Of a DNA stretch of 64,000 bases, positions 32,427 through 44,511 are shown piece by piece (within the stretch, counting starts at the first letter, position 1; each line of letters opens with the position of its first letter). The stretch spans positions 8,556,001 through 8,620,000 of the forward strand of contig JANTQA010000057.1 in assembly GCA_027625915.1 (NCBI GenBank), in the 5' to 3' direction. The translations under genes were made by a program, and so were the position numbers. The notes under the pieces are model-generated. The model was not told where the DNA came from. It worked only from the letters and a program-made list of their open reading frames with translations, and ran no database searches. This stretch comes from Anaeramoeba flamelloides (lineage: Eukaryota > Metamonada > Anaeramoebidae).

Positions 32427-33043
32427 AAACTAGATTTCTAAAATTTTGACACACTTTATAATTTTAATGGAATTGTTTTGAGTGCTTATCCCTGTATTCT
32501 TTTCAAAATAATTTATAAATTTTTTGGATCAGAATCATTTTTTCTAATTTTGTAAATTTTTGTTATTCCTTTTCAAATTTTTATTTTTTCTTTTGTTTTT
32601 CTATTTTATTTTTTCTATTTTATTTTTTCTATTACTTTTTTTTTCTTTTATTTTCTTTTTTTTTCTTTTTTTTGCTAAAGGATGATGTGGAAAAAAAAAG
32701 AGATCTCTTAAAAGACAAACAATAACTAAAAAAATTGAGAGTGTGTCATGTCTTTTAAAATAAATTTAATTTTTAACAAAAAATCTTATTATTAGACTTT
32801 TTTTCAGTGAAAGTTCAGTTATATAAAATTGGTAATTCTCATTTCAAAAATTGTAACTTACATTTATTTTTAGTTTTTGGTTTTATTTTTTTTTAATTTT
32901 TAATATATCAGGCTTTTATATATTTAGAATGATTTAAAAGTGAATTACAAATCAGATTTAATTATTTGTTCTTCTTGAACATTAAAGGATATTTTTTTTT
33001 ATTTTATCATTTCAGATGAGTCAAAAATTTTGAAATTTTGTTT
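32427..33043 (-). mobile_element. MITE family, copy 3
   Basis: The end AAACTAGATTTCTAAAATTT followed by TGACACAC matches the TIR of copy 1, and the other end reads GATGAGTCAAAAATTTTGAAA. The interior contains GATCAGAATCATTTTTTC, a long pyrimidine tract and AAAGTTCAGT in the order of copy 2. Confidence 0.65.
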
Positions 33044-33090
33044 AGTTTCATCAATAATTGGAAAGTGTTTTTATTGAGTGAAAATGATAT

Positions 33091-33803
33091 TAAACTCTTT
33101 TTCAAATTAAAGAATACAGAAAATTTCAAGAATTATTCATAATTGAATCAAATTAATTGTTGTTTCATTCTACAATCTGAGAAACGCTTTAAAACATAAA
33201 ATAAAAAAACTCACAACCGAATATTTAAAACTCATAAAAACAAAACAATAAAAAATTAAAAATAAATATTTTAAAAATTGGTGTGCAATTTTATTTGAAA
33301 TGAGAAATCTTGTTTTGGAAATTGTTATGAAAAAAAATATAAAATCAATAAAAACCTTTGAACAAGGTGAATTGAGAAAAATTCTTTACAGGTTATTAAT
33401 AATTCTTTATATGTCAAACTTTTGTCATTTAAAGTTTCATTTTCAATATAAAGTCACAATTCATCTGCGTATTTTGTTGGAATGTTTTTTTTTTTTATTT
33501 TCTTTTCTTTGTTACATGAATTAATCCAATGATGGTCTTTCTTTATTCCTTATCTATCTCATTCGAAATCAAACTTAAAATGTTTTCATTTATACACTGT
33601 TAGATTATTTCCAAATTGGTTTCTTCTTATCTTATTTTTTTTTCATTTGCCAACTGTTCAATACCCATAAATAAAAAAAAACAAAAAATGAAAAAATGAA
33701 TACTTAAAATGAAAATCACCAAGAAGTAATTATCTTATTAACAATTGAATTCGATAGTATTGATGATTTGGGGGGTGTATCCTTTTGTTTGAAAAAGATT
33801 TTA
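33091..33803 (-). mobile_element. TAAACTC-ended element with HTH-like ORF remnant, copy 1
   Basis: It begins TAAACTCTTTTTCAAATTAA and ends TTTGTTTGAAAAAGATTTTA. The whole length is the reverse complement of 52027-52746, with matching coding remnants. The terminus AAACTCTTTTTCAA is shared with MITE copy 1. Coding remnants on the minus strand are more decayed than in the other copy. Confidence 0.65.
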
Positions 33804-33829
33804 ATTATACATTATTCAAAAATTTCAAA

Positions 33830-34700
33830 AAAAATCTATTTTATAATACTATTGAACAATAAATTAATAGATTTTTTTAATAATGATAACAATTAAAAAT
33901 GCTTGGTTTGTAACTTTTTTTAAAAAACAATAATTATTTAAAATCTCAAGATATAAATCACACTAATAGTATTTTTTTTAATTTCAAATTCATAGTTGAA
34001 AGTGCCCTAAAGTAAATATTTTTTACAATTTTTATAATTTCAAGATTAACTCAATAAATATTAACTTAAAAACCCAAAAATGATTATATTTAATTATTGT
34101 TTAACAAGTTGAATTTTATTTTCAATATTTGAAAATAATTGAAAAAAATACATTTATAGTTAATTATTTTATTATTAAAAAACTCAGTTTCATTCCTAGA
34201 GAAATTTAAAAATAAAGGATATTTTTTTTTTTGAAATCAAACCTCAAAAAAATGAAAAAAAAAATTACCAATTTTCATGGAATATTTGTATTGTTATTTT
34301 TTTCATTTTATTTTCCTTAAACAACCTCACTTCATAAACAATAACTAATCTAATTTGAATCATTTTTTCGAAAATGAGAAATATATTTTTCTTTCAGAGT
34401 GCTTTAAAGATCACCCTCTCAAGAAAAATATATTATTTATTTACTCAAATTTATTCATATAAGGACAGCCATTTTTCAACTTGGTAATCTTATTAGTGAT
34501 GATTTAACCTCTAAAATATGTGACAAAATGCATATTTTTATCTATAATTGTTGATTATTTACGAAAATAAATATCATTTTAAATTAACAAGTTCGACTTT
34601 TTGAACTATTTTATTAATCAAATTTTTAGACGAATTTGAGTCATGGACTACTTATGTGATTTAAATTCGTTGGCAATATAATTCAATTTTAGACTTCCTG
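33830..34700 (+). mobile_element. Long-TIR element, decayed copy C
   Basis: The left part (TAATGATAACAATTAAAAAT) and right part (TTTTTAGACGAATTTGAGTC, then GGCAATATAATTC) follow the order of 45073-45833. The outer TIRs are degraded. It abuts the element at 33091-33803. Confidence 0.45.
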
Positions 34701-35360
34701 AAAGTTTACACTTCTAATAGTTGATCAAAAATTTGTTTAGGGTTTTTTAAGAAAAATTTCAGGTTTCTTCTTTTTAGTGAAAGAGAAAGGAATAAAATTT
34801 CTTTTCTACCAAGACTAAAATTTTTTAAGAACTTTTTTGGAAAATTGATTTGAAAAAACAATTTTTAAAGCGTTTATTCTTTGAAAGTCTAAGAACAACA
34901 ACTTCAATTTTTTTTTGATCTTCCTCAAAATTAATACCATCAACAATTTGATCAAACTATTATACTATTAGTTCCTTAAATCTTTCTCTGAAATATTTGT
35001 CATTCTTTGATTGAGAAACTATCTATGGATCAACAACAAATTACATCTGAAAAAAAATCCTGAGTTTATTGAAGAAAAACAATTACATTCTCGTTTTTCT
35101 AATTAGAAAAAAATTTTTAATTTTTTTAAAAGTCTGTTATTCATTTCTTAATTGAAAAACATAGCCCAACTTGAACTTGAACATTAAAAATCAAATTCTT
35201 CATTTAAATTTTTAAAAAAGATTCATTTTCTTGGAATATTTCCCCTTCTCCATTTGAGAACAAATTTTTTTGTTATTGTGATTTTTTTTTTTGTTGTAGA
35301 CCCTTACCTCATTGCTTTGTTTTTTACAACATAAAAATTGAAAACTTTTCTCTCGGCTTT

Positions 35361-38300
35361 ATGTCGAAAAGTTACTTCAAAAACACAACAAATGTACCAC
35401 TTGTTTTGGATTCAAATAAAATAGATCAAATTAAGATCCCAAACCTAAAAAAACAAACAAAACTAAAGGCGGTTAATTCAAATTATCAACTTGACAAACA
35501 GGGAAATAATATCGACAGGAACAAAAAACAAAATCAAAAAAAAAAAATTCCAAACTTGTTAATTTCTCGTCGTGATTTTCAAAAAAGTGAACAAGAACAA
35601 GAAAAACAAAATGAAAAAAAAATCTCAAATCAGAATGGAATTTCAAAAACAGTTCCAGTATCTTGGCAGAAAAAGAAAAAAAATGTTCATAAACAAAAAA
35701 AACACAAGCTTTTTGAAGGACTGAACAAAAACAAAAAGCCAAGCCAAAAGAAAACGAAAACGAAAAAGAAAAAGAAAGGATGGTTTCAAAATCCAAAAGT
35801 AAGAGGAACCGATCAAACCCGAAATAAGTCCCAAAAAAAAAATGCTGATCTTCAAAAATATATTAACCAACAATTAAATGTCTTTTGGATGAAATATAAT
35901 ACAAACCCTGATTGTTGGCCGTTTGTTGGTCCTGTTGATCTCGAACAATTTCCGGAATACAAAACTGTCATTCAAAAGCCAATGGATCTTTCATTAATTA
36001 AACTGAAATTGGACACCAATCAGTATTGTGATGATTATTCTCAACTAAGCAATGATTTTCGTTTAATGTTTCAAAATTGCAAGGTGTTCAATGAACCTTA
36101 TAGTATTTATTATCAAATTGCAGATAAAATTTTGAAGCAATTTGACGACGATTGGAAGGATTTTGAGCAAGATCTTAAGGGGTGTGTATCCAAATGGAAA
36201 GAAATGAAAAATAATCACCCACTTAGGTTAACACAAAATACAAATAAACAAATAAAGGCTATTCATAAAGATTACCAAATAAGGCCAAAAAAACAAAAAC
36301 AACCCTTTCAAGCCAATTCCAATAATTTAATTAATCTAAAAATAGATTCAAGATCACGATCAACATTGAAAAGGAAACCAAAAACGGGCACAACCAATGT
36401 GGAAACTACAACAAACCGAGATTTAAAACAAAATATTTTAAAAAAAAAAATTAAAAATGAAAAGAATTCCAAAAAGAAGAAACCACCGGCGGTGTCTTCA
36501 TCATTTTCTTCAGACGTGTCATCATATTCTTCCTCATCTTCTTTATCATTATCTACTTCTAATTCTCTTTTATCATCTTTTTCTTCGTCCTCCTTTTCAT
36601 TCTCCGAGGAAAGCCATTCATTTGGTTCCATATCATCTTATTCTACAGATGTTAGTTCTTCTGAATTGATAAGTTCCGACTCCAAATTATCTATGAAAAA
36701 TGAATCATTAAATAAGAAGAAAAAAAAAACAAAAAAAAATTCAAAAAAAAATTCAAAAATCCAAAATAATAATAAAAACAAACGCAAAAACAACAGCAAC
36801 AATAAAAATAACAACAACAACAATATTAACAACAACAACAACAACAACAACAACAGTAATAATAATATTATTAACAAAAACAATATATTATTACCAAATA
36901 ATTCTAGAAAAAGATCGATTTTAAAAAATAAAGTTATTAACAATTTTGATTCAACTAAAAAAAAACGAAAAAAAATAAACAAAACTAATTACAAAAAAAA
37001 ATTTCAAGAAAAGCAATTACCAAACTATGCAAATTTAAATAAACAAATCAATTTAACACAGATAAATGATGTAAAATATGCCCATAACAAAAATAATAAT
37101 CAGAACGGAAATAATAACAACAATATCACCAATGCTATTATGCAAGGTTTTAAGAATTATTATAATTATGATTACAACAGTCCTCAAAGCCAAAACAATC
37201 ACAATAGCGTTCATAATAATTTCATTTTTAATAATAATTACTCTACTCGTAATTTATCAAATATGAGTGTTGAGCAAACAAACAATCAAAATATTCATAA
37301 TTCAAATTTGAATTTACCAATTTTTAATTACCAAAAGACAAATAATTTTAAGAATAAACAAAAGAGTTTCCCAAAGATTGTTGAGATTAGAAAGCAATCT
37401 CCAAAAACTAGGTATAACAAAATACCCACTTTTCAAAAAATTAAAACACTCTATAAAAACAACCCACAAAATATCCAAATAATTAATAATAATAATTTAC
37501 CAATGACCAGTCATAATAGAGTGGATTTACTAACCAATAAACCCGAAACAGCACAATTATTCAATCATCACAAGAAACAAAAACAGCAAATTTCCTTTAA
37601 CGATATAACAGATCAAAATAATTTAATTTCAAAAACAAAAATATTCAAAGATAACAAAAGTAAATATGAAAAAAATATCAAGACGAATAATAATTCTTTG
37701 ATGAAACAAAGAAAGCCTTTCGTTAATATTGAACAAAAAAAAACTTTAGTAGATAATGGATTCAAATATTTTTTCCAACAAAAACCAAATAAAATAAGAA
37801 AAAAATTAGAATATTTTTTAAAATCGAATCCTCAAACTGAAAAATATTTAAAAGGTATTAGAGAAGGATTAAAACTTTCTCAACAATTATCCATTCATTT
37901 ATTATATCTTTTACACCAGTCCACCTCTAAGCAATTTAAATTATTCTCAATTCATCCATCTTTAAATTCAATCAATCTATCCACTCATTCAAAAAATGAT
38001 CCCATTTCGAAATTAGATAAAAGTAATCAAAAAAAACTTCAAAAAAAAAACAATAATAATCTTATTATAAAAAGTAATATAAACACAAACACAAATAACA
38101 ATACCAAAAACAACAATATTAACAACAACAATGATAATAACAACAACAACACCAACACCAATCCCAATATAAAAGTTAATACCAATATGCATTATCATAA
38201 AGAAAAAGTTTACGATTTATTAAAGGATATTTCTAAATTAGAAATAAAGGAAAGGGAAATTCTTTATCAAATGATATGCAAAAATTTTGATCAATATGTG

Positions 38301-39113
38301 AGTGTGATAACTAATGATAATTTAGAACAAAATGTTGAAATAGATTTTTCCATAATGGAAACAAAGCATCTAAACTATATTATTAATTTTATGAAAAAAG
38401 GAAAATTTCAACAACGGCGCTATTTAAACTCAATCGACATCAAAGATACAGAAATAGAAAGGAATATCAAAAATGCAGATTTTAAAAATAACTACACCAA
38501 CGAAATTTTTTTGAAAGAAAAAAAAACACAGCCTATTCAACAACAACAAAATAATTTTCTTAATAGCAATCACAGCAACGATAAAAGCTATTTATTAAAA
38601 AATTATGATTCAAAAAAAGAAAGAAACAGCAACATTTTAGAATCATTTGATATGAATAATTTTTATAACCAAGAAAATAATATAAGAAATGAGAATATTA
38701 ATATTTTTTCAAAACAATTTCAACACCAATTTAATAAACAAGATAAAGGAAACCAAAACAATAAATCAAAATCTAGTTTATTGCCAAATCAAAACAGAAA
38801 CAATACCCAATCCAAAAGGATTAATGAAAATAACAAAGAAAATTGCAATGGGAGTGGGGACGACAATAATAACAATAATGTTGATCATCGTAATTATAAT
38901 AAACGAGAAAATAGTAAAGAATTAAAAGAAAAATCTTCAATGCAAAACACACCTTTGGAAATTATTGAGTTTGATTTCAATACTTTTGAAACTACCCACA
39001 GAAAAACAACTGTATTAGATTTTGAAAATATTGGATTATCAACAATTGATGACCCAAATACATCAATTAATGAAAATAATTCATTTGGAAATCGAAATGA
39101 ACATATAATATAA
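35361..39113 (+). CDS. BET-like protein: one bromodomain plus NET domain
   Basis: Chromatin reader predicted to bind acetyl-lysine on histones in the nucleus. One uninterrupted exon encodes 1250 residues. Residues 1-165 are basic. The bromodomain spans about 173-273, with a WPF shelf at W186, IQKPMDLSLIKLKL, and NCKVFNEP, where N244 is the acetyl-lysine-contacting Asn. A Ser-rich acidic stretch (about 375-440) and long Asn tracts follow. Near residues 805-860 there is a conserved-looking helical segment (KIRKKLEYFLKSNPQTEKYL). A NET-like domain lies at about 947-1016 (LLKDISKLEIKEREILYQMI ... VEIDFSIMETKHL, with E993 I D F). One bromodomain plus NET is the arrangement of plant GTE proteins; animal and fungal BET proteins have two bromodomains. 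The tail (1017-1250) is Asn-rich and unstructured. It could act in transcription elongation or acetylated-chromatin scaffolding. Confidence 0.87.
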   Translation: MSKSYFKNTTNVPLVLDSNKIDQIKIPNLKKQTKLKAVNSNYQLDKQGNNIDRNKKQNQKKKIPNLLISRRDFQKSEQEQEKQNEKKISNQNGISKTVPVSWQKKKKNVHKQKKHKLFEGLNKNKKPSQKKTKTKKKKKGWFQNPKVRGTDQTRNKSQKKNADLQKYINQQLNVFWMKYNTNPDCWPFVGPVDLEQFPEYKTVIQKPMDLSLIKLKLDTNQYCDDYSQLSNDFRLMFQNCKVFNEPYSIYYQIADKILKQFDDDWKDFEQDLKGCVSKWKEMKNNHPLRLTQNTNKQIKAIHKDYQIRPKKQKQPFQANSNNLINLKIDSRSRSTLKRKPKTGTTNVETTTNRDLKQNILKKKIKNEKNSKKKKPPAVSSSFSSDVSSYSSSSSLSLSTSNSLLSSFSSSSFSFSEESHSFGSISSYSTDVSSSELISSDSKLSMKNESLNKKKKKTKKNSKKNSKIQNNNKNKRKNNSNNKNNNNNNINNNNNNNNNSNNNIINKNNILLPNNSRKRSILKNKVINNFDSTKKKRKKINKTNYKKKFQEKQLPNYANLNKQINLTQINDVKYAHNKNNNQNGNNNNNITNAIMQGFKNYYNYDYNSPQSQNNHNSVHNNFIFNNNYSTRNLSNMSVEQTNNQNIHNSNLNLPIFNYQKTNNFKNKQKSFPKIVEIRKQSPKTRYNKIPTFQKIKTLYKNNPQNIQIINNNNLPMTSHNRVDLLTNKPETAQLFNHHKKQKQQISFNDITDQNNLISKTKIFKDNKSKYEKNIKTNNNSLMKQRKPFVNIEQKKTLVDNGFKYFFQQKPNKIRKKLEYFLKSNPQTEKYLKGIREGLKLSQQLSIHLLYLLHQSTSKQFKLFSIHPSLNSINLSTHSKNDPISKLDKSNQKKLQKKNNNNLIIKSNINTNTNNNTKNNNINNNNDNNNNNTNTNPNIKVNTNMHYHKEKVYDLLKDISKLEIKEREILYQMICKNFDQYVSVITNDNLEQNVEIDFSIMETKHLNYIINFMKKGKFQQRRYLNSIDIKDTEIERNIKNADFKNNYTNEIFLKEKKTQPIQQQQNNFLNSNHSNDKSYLLKNYDSKKERNSNILESFDMNNFYNQENNIRNENINIFSKQFQHQFNKQDKGNQNNKSKSSLLPNQNRNNTQSKRINENNKENCNGSGDDNNNNNVDHRNYNKRENSKELKEKSSMQNTPLEIIEFDFNTFETTHRKTTVLDFENIGLSTIDDPNTSINENNSFGNRNEHII

Positions 39114-42044
39114 TTTTTTTCATTACATAAATGGTAAAAAAAAATAATAATAATCAAAGAGAATAGAATAAACTCATTGGCAATTTGTTTACCAAGATGC
39201 ACAGAATACTTATATACAGCTGTTCGAAGTTACCTTGAATTTTTTTTTTGATATCAAATTTTGATCTTGATATAGATTTTTAAAAGGTTCAAAATGAGAA
39301 TAAGAAAGATCATATTTAAATTTCGCAAATGAGTTAATCTGAAGAATTATCTTGTTATATGATCAAAAAATTTAAATTCATTTTTTATAGGATTAAAATT
39401 TAAGGTGGTTTATGAATGAATTTAAGAGGTTTAAAGTCATTTTAGGTTCTCTGAAAAATTTTTTTGAACTTCAGAAAAAATTTTTTCATTTATGAAATTT
39501 CATTTTTCAATATTAGCTTTCATATTCTTATATTCAACTTTTTAAAAAATCTATATCAAGCATCAAAATTTGTTATAGAAAAAAAACTGAGTAGCCTTAT
39601 AATGACTGTATTTTACCAAAAAAAAAAAAATTAAAAAAAAAAAAGGATTAAGAATTCATATTAGAAAAAGCAATAAGTGAGATGTTCCCCTCCAAAAGAG
39701 AAAGGAAAAAAAAATAATAAAAAAGTTAATATGGAAACAAGATATTTATTATTTTCAAAAAAAAACAAATCGAAATATTTAGAATCAAACACATTATGAA
39801 AAATTAAAAAAAATCTTTATAAGAATATTTAAACATATCTGCAATTATTTAAATTATCCTTCAAAATTATTAATACACCTCCAAATTATTATTTACTCCG
39901 TGTAGGCTTATTCTTTGTTTTCAAAAGAAAGATTAAATTGTTTCACAAAATCATTTTTTACAATGTTTGATGAATCTAAAATTTTTATACAATTCAATTT
40001 CTTTGGCATTTGGAAGAAATGAACGTAAAAATAATTTTATTGGGTTAAAATGGTGCTAGAAAGCACTTCATTATAAATCAATTATGTATTTTAGCATTAT
40101 AAAAAAATTTTCTTGGTTAAGATTTGATAAAAAGAAAAACATTTATCACATCAAATAGAAAAAGGGGAAAGGAAGAAAGAAAAAATTATAAGAGTTAATT
40201 AATTTTATTGATACTATTATTTTTTGAATATAAAATGAGAACAATCAAAATAAATAAGGTCTACTTTAATTTTGTGAAAATTTTTTTACATTTCTTTCTT
40301 ATTGAAATATTTTTACTTTTATAAAGCCTTGAGACTTTTACAACAATTCCCCGATCTAAAAATTTTTGAAAGTGTTTGGAAGTGTTGTGAATTGTCTTCA
40401 AGTGTTTGAAAATTATGAAAGACTGGAAACTTTTATAAATGGAATGAGTTTGGTTTACCCTGTAAAAATATCTTTTTCTTTTCATTTTTTTTCATAAAAT
40501 ATAAAATCTCAACCAAATTTTATGATCAAACTAATAATTACCCATTTCAACAATAATACTTTAATATAAAATATATATTTTTAAAAAATGGATATTTTAC
40601 CTTCGATTTTAAACAACGAAAAAGATTAAAGAGTAATTTGACTTCTTCTTTGTGATCGATCAAACAAAAACACCTAAGCTCTAATTGTGTTTTCTGGCCA
40701 ATACAAAGATGCACAAAGAAGAAAAAGAAGAAGAAGACAAAAAAATTGTACAAAAAATCTTAATCAATTCGTGATAATCTTGCAAGGATACTGTGAATGC
40801 TTTTTAAAAAGTTATCCAACAACTTTTAGCTTTCTGAGAATATTGAAAATGTTTTCACCCAAAGAACACATTCTAAAAAGAACAGATAAAGGGTTGGTTG
40901 TTTTAAGGGCTAATTAATCAAGGCCATTTCCAACACCATGATTAACTGTGAAATTATTTATTGATACTTGAGTTCTTATTGTTGTTGATCTAAAAGGATC
41001 CATAGGTTTGTCACCCAAACCAAATGAAAACAAAATAAAACTCTTTGATCTGATCCTTGATTGGATCAAGTATCTTTTTTGTTGTTTTTTCAAAGAATAA
41101 CTTTTTTTCACCTAATCTATTTTTTGATCAAAAAAAATTTGTTTGTAAAAATATTGCCCAATTAGCCCAAAAGCCAATCAACTATTAGATAGTGATTTAT
41201 TTTTAATCGTGATAATTTGATATATATTACGATTTTTTGACAATTCTCTTGAATTTAGAGAATATCACGATTTTTTATATTATCGTGATAATGTTGAATT
41301 TCGTGATTTTATAATAATTTTTGCGATTTTATAGAATATCCCGATAATATGAATATCGTGATTATCTGGAAATTATCGCTATTTTAGTAACTTTATTGTG
41401 AATTAAGCACGATATCTTCAAAATCTTTATTTTTTTTCCCAAATACGAATTGAAGAGTTTAGGAATAATAGATTGGTAGGTAGTTTGCGAATAAATTTTG
41501 ATTTTTGGGTTATTGAAGAAAATCTTGATTTACTAAGTTGTCAATTAACCAAATGAAAAAAAAAAAATTTTTAAAAAGCTCCAAATAAAACCAAGCCTAA
41601 TTAAAATATTACAAACAACAACCACAAAACATATTTTTTTATAACTTAAGTTACGTCCAATTAATCTTACATTCTTCAATTCAGATTTCGGAAAAAAAAA
41701 AATAAATTGTCAAAAATTGCCATTTTGAACCACTATTAAAACCCATACCAACAACAAGATCGATCAGCTAAGAACCAAATTAGCTAAGTCAATTCACCCT
41801 ACACAAGATAATATTTTTTCAAATTTCAGGGATTGTAAACCTTAAGATTTTCTAAATTGATTTTAGAATTTTTTTGTACGAAAAAAACATTATTTATATT
41901 GGGGTATCAAAGAATCAGAAAAATCATATATTACTCTCGCAAACAATTAGCTGTTTTAAATACAATTTTTTCGCTTGTTTAAGTTCAAATTTTTCACATA
42001 ATTTGTTAATTGATTATTTTTTCATTTTTTGATCTTCGGGCTTG
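39114..42044. other. Intergenic region after the bromodomain gene
   Basis: It contains a degenerate copy of the motif-array element at 40200-41426. The rest is AT-rich with no recognisable exon. The 5' flank of the Cys-rich membrane protein gene occupies the right end; I see no distinctive promoter motif. Confidence 0.5.
40200..41426 (-). mobile_element. Motif-array element, degenerate copy 2
   Basis: Reverse-orientation relative of 48104-49370 with nearly the same length. Shared blocks include GATCAACAACAATAAGAACT, AAGATACTTGATCCAATCAA and AAACACTTTC-type segments. The right arm (41190-41426) carries ATCGTGATA-type motifs in place of ATCGCGATA, and the tip ATCTTCAAAATCT corresponds to TATCATCAAAACCTC. 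The left tip is worn. No credible transposase is present. Confidence 0.6.
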
Positions 42045-43723
42045 ATGAAAAATTATTTAATATTAATTTTTCTTTTTTGTTTGGTTTTGTAAGTCTCCAA
42101 TCCTTTTGTAAAAGTCTTAAATTACTAACCAATTCATATAATTGTTCCAACCTATCTTGATCATTAACCAATAATAAAACAAACAAAAAGACTTGAAAAA
42201 ATCAAATGTGAATCATGTGAAGGTTCTTTAGTTTATAGTGGCCTTGACGAATATTGCAATCCAAACCAAAGGCACGTATGTTACCCTAATTTATATTGCT
42301 CTGACCTAGATCACACATGTAAATTGGATAATGTTGGTGGCGAATGTGAATCTGGAAAGGAGTGTTCTTCTGGGTTGTGTCTTGGAGGTATTAATTACTT
42401 TATTGAATTTTTTTTTTTTTTTTTTGTTTTGTTAAAAGACACTTGGTTTTCCAGACATCGGACAACTTAAGGCATTCAATCAAATATAAAAACAAAAATC
42501 AAAAGATCTTGTTTTGTTTCGAATATTTAGCAAAAAGAAAAAAAGAAATAAACAAAGTCTTAATTAACTTGTACTTTTAAAAACACCTCAAAACAAGATT
42601 CAAAATAATTCTAACCCTACTTCTCTCTAAAAAATCAACAAAATGACACCAAAAAAAATAAACCAAACAACACAAACAAAAAACAAAAGACAAATGCTCA
42701 ATACCAAAATATAATTCAGAATATTGTGAGCACGATGAAGAGTGTTTGAGCGACAATTGTAATTTACATCAAAACCAATGCGAAGGGTTAAATCAACACA
42801 ACCATTGTAATCCCAAAAACGAGACTCTGGAATGCGATTCAGGCTTTTTTTGTTCGCCTTTAAATAATTTGTGTATGCCGAGATTAGAAAAAGACCAATT
42901 GTGTGCGCCATACCTCGAATCTAGTTATTACCCAGAACTAATTTGCCAGTCTGGGTACTATTGTAGCAACGAAGATTCCAATAGCCCATCACAAGAAACG
43001 TGCCGTCTACTCTTTTCTGGTGAGCAAGGTTCACAATGTGGAAGCATTATACATTGCCAACTCGGACGAATCTGCAATAATGGGGTCTGCAGTGAATTGA
43101 TTAAAAGGGATCAGGAATGTAATTTAACACAGCAAAACTGTCCTTTTGGTTCATATTGCCGTTGTGTTGAAGAGGATAATAGCCAAAGCAGTGAAAACGC
43201 AATAACTGGGCAATGTAAACAAATTTTTAATCAAGATCAACAATGCCAAGATATCCTAAATAAATTAGTAAAGTGCTCAAATCAGTTTAGTTGCGATAGT
43301 ATCTTTGAGTATGCCAATGGGACATGCATTGATTCAAATTGTGACAATATATTAAATGATCTTCAATGTTGTTTTCAAAATGGGTTTCAAAATTCCTTTT
43401 ATACCAATAATGGTGTTGTTTGTCAAGGTACGCCAGTACCACAGATACCAGTAATCACAGAGGATGTAAGTGGTGAATCAATCTTACTTATCGTTTTTAA
43501 GACGATATTACCTATTATAGTTTTTTGTTTAGGTCTTTTCATAATGATATACATATTCCGATATCACGCAAAGAAAAAAAAAACAAATAAAGTTAATTCC
43601 AGTTTGGTTTCTAGCTCGCCAGGATCAATGGAAAACTCTCAGCCTGAATCTAGCGAGAAAAATTCATCCCATAAATTAGTTATAAATTCAGATCAAAGTA
43701 TCGATGAAACAGGATTATATTAA
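42045..43723 (+). CDS. Cys-rich type I membrane protein
   Basis: Predicted cell-surface or secretory-pathway protein of 414 residues. Exons are 42045-42088, 42191-42387 and 42720-43723. Exon 1 is a signal peptide (MKNYLILIFLFCLVL). The joins, donor GTAAGT at phase 2 and GTATTA at phase 1 with acceptors AAAAG and TTCAG, keep one Cys-rich frame through KIKCESCEG...CLGEYCEHDEEC. The ectodomain (about 20-330) has over 35 Cys in repeating CX5-6C and CC groups such as CDSGFFCSPLNNLC and CQSGYYCSNED, recalling Dickkopf/EGF-like or paramecium-type surface modules without matching one strictly. N-glycosylation sequons include NET, NLT and NGT. A single membrane segment lies at about 335-360 (ILLIVFKTILPIIVFCLGLF), followed by a HAKKKK stop-transfer and a Ser-rich cytoplasmic tail of about 50 residues. 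Function is unknown; adhesion or sensing is possible. Confidence 0.75.
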
Positions 43724-44511
43724 ATATTTATAATATTTATCTGAAAGGTATCGATTATGAACATTCGTATAACTATATTTTACTTTATATTGATTACGTG
43801 TGGACAAGTATCAAAAACAATAATAATAAAATAAAAATACAAGACTATATTAAATTAAATCAAGCAAAGATAAAAAATATATTAAAATGGAAATTTTGAT
43901 ATTAAAATTTCTTGTAATTTTTTATTTAGTGTTTAAATATAATTCTTTATTGGATAATTTTTTTAAAAAAAATAAAATAAAATTTTTGAATCTTTTGTTT
44001 AGTAATTGAAGAATACATTTTTTGTTTACGTCTCCTCAAAGGGTGTTTCAAATCTTGAAAATATTCAAACTAAAATAAATTTGATTATTTTTAAAAACCC
44101 AAAAAATCATTTTGCAATTTTCAAAAATTGAAATAGTTTTTTCTAATTTAGCTTTTTTTGTTTTTTTTTTCTCTTTATTCTACTATTTATCAGATTTTGT
44201 ATTATTATTATTCTTTTTGATCCTTCGATTTCGTTTTTGAACATTTTAAAGAATATTTCTCTCAAAGTGTTCAAAAAAAAACCATTTTTTAAAACATAAA
44301 AAAAAATAATAACTCAATTTAGAAAAAATTATCAATTCTAAAAATGTAAAATTCAATGGATTTTTTGTCGGAAGAAGAGAATGTGGAGATTTAATAATTC
44401 AGAAAGTGTTTATTTTTTTTTTTCCCTTATGTTTAATTTATTTTTTTTATTTTCTATTTTTTTAAAAAAAAATTCTTTTAAAAATGTCAATTTTTTTGTA
44501 AAATAGTTTGT

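Larger units (their letters stand above)
28002..35360. other. 7.4-kb divergent intergenic region, repeat-rich
   Basis: It should contain the promoters of the RhoGAP gene (left edge) and the bromodomain gene (right edge). In between lie repeat copy B (28890-29480) with a hairpin (29148-29222), a LINE tail (30100-30807), an array of GTTATAA motifs (31980-32220), MITE copy 3 (32427-33043), the HTH-type element (33091-33803) and a long-TIR element copy (33830-34700). I recognise no host exon. Confidence 0.55.

Noticed and set aside
40687-41111. Open frames of 65-76 codons between the bromodomain and Cys-rich genes
   Set aside because: They lie within the degenerate array element and are not preserved in its better copy at 48104-49370.
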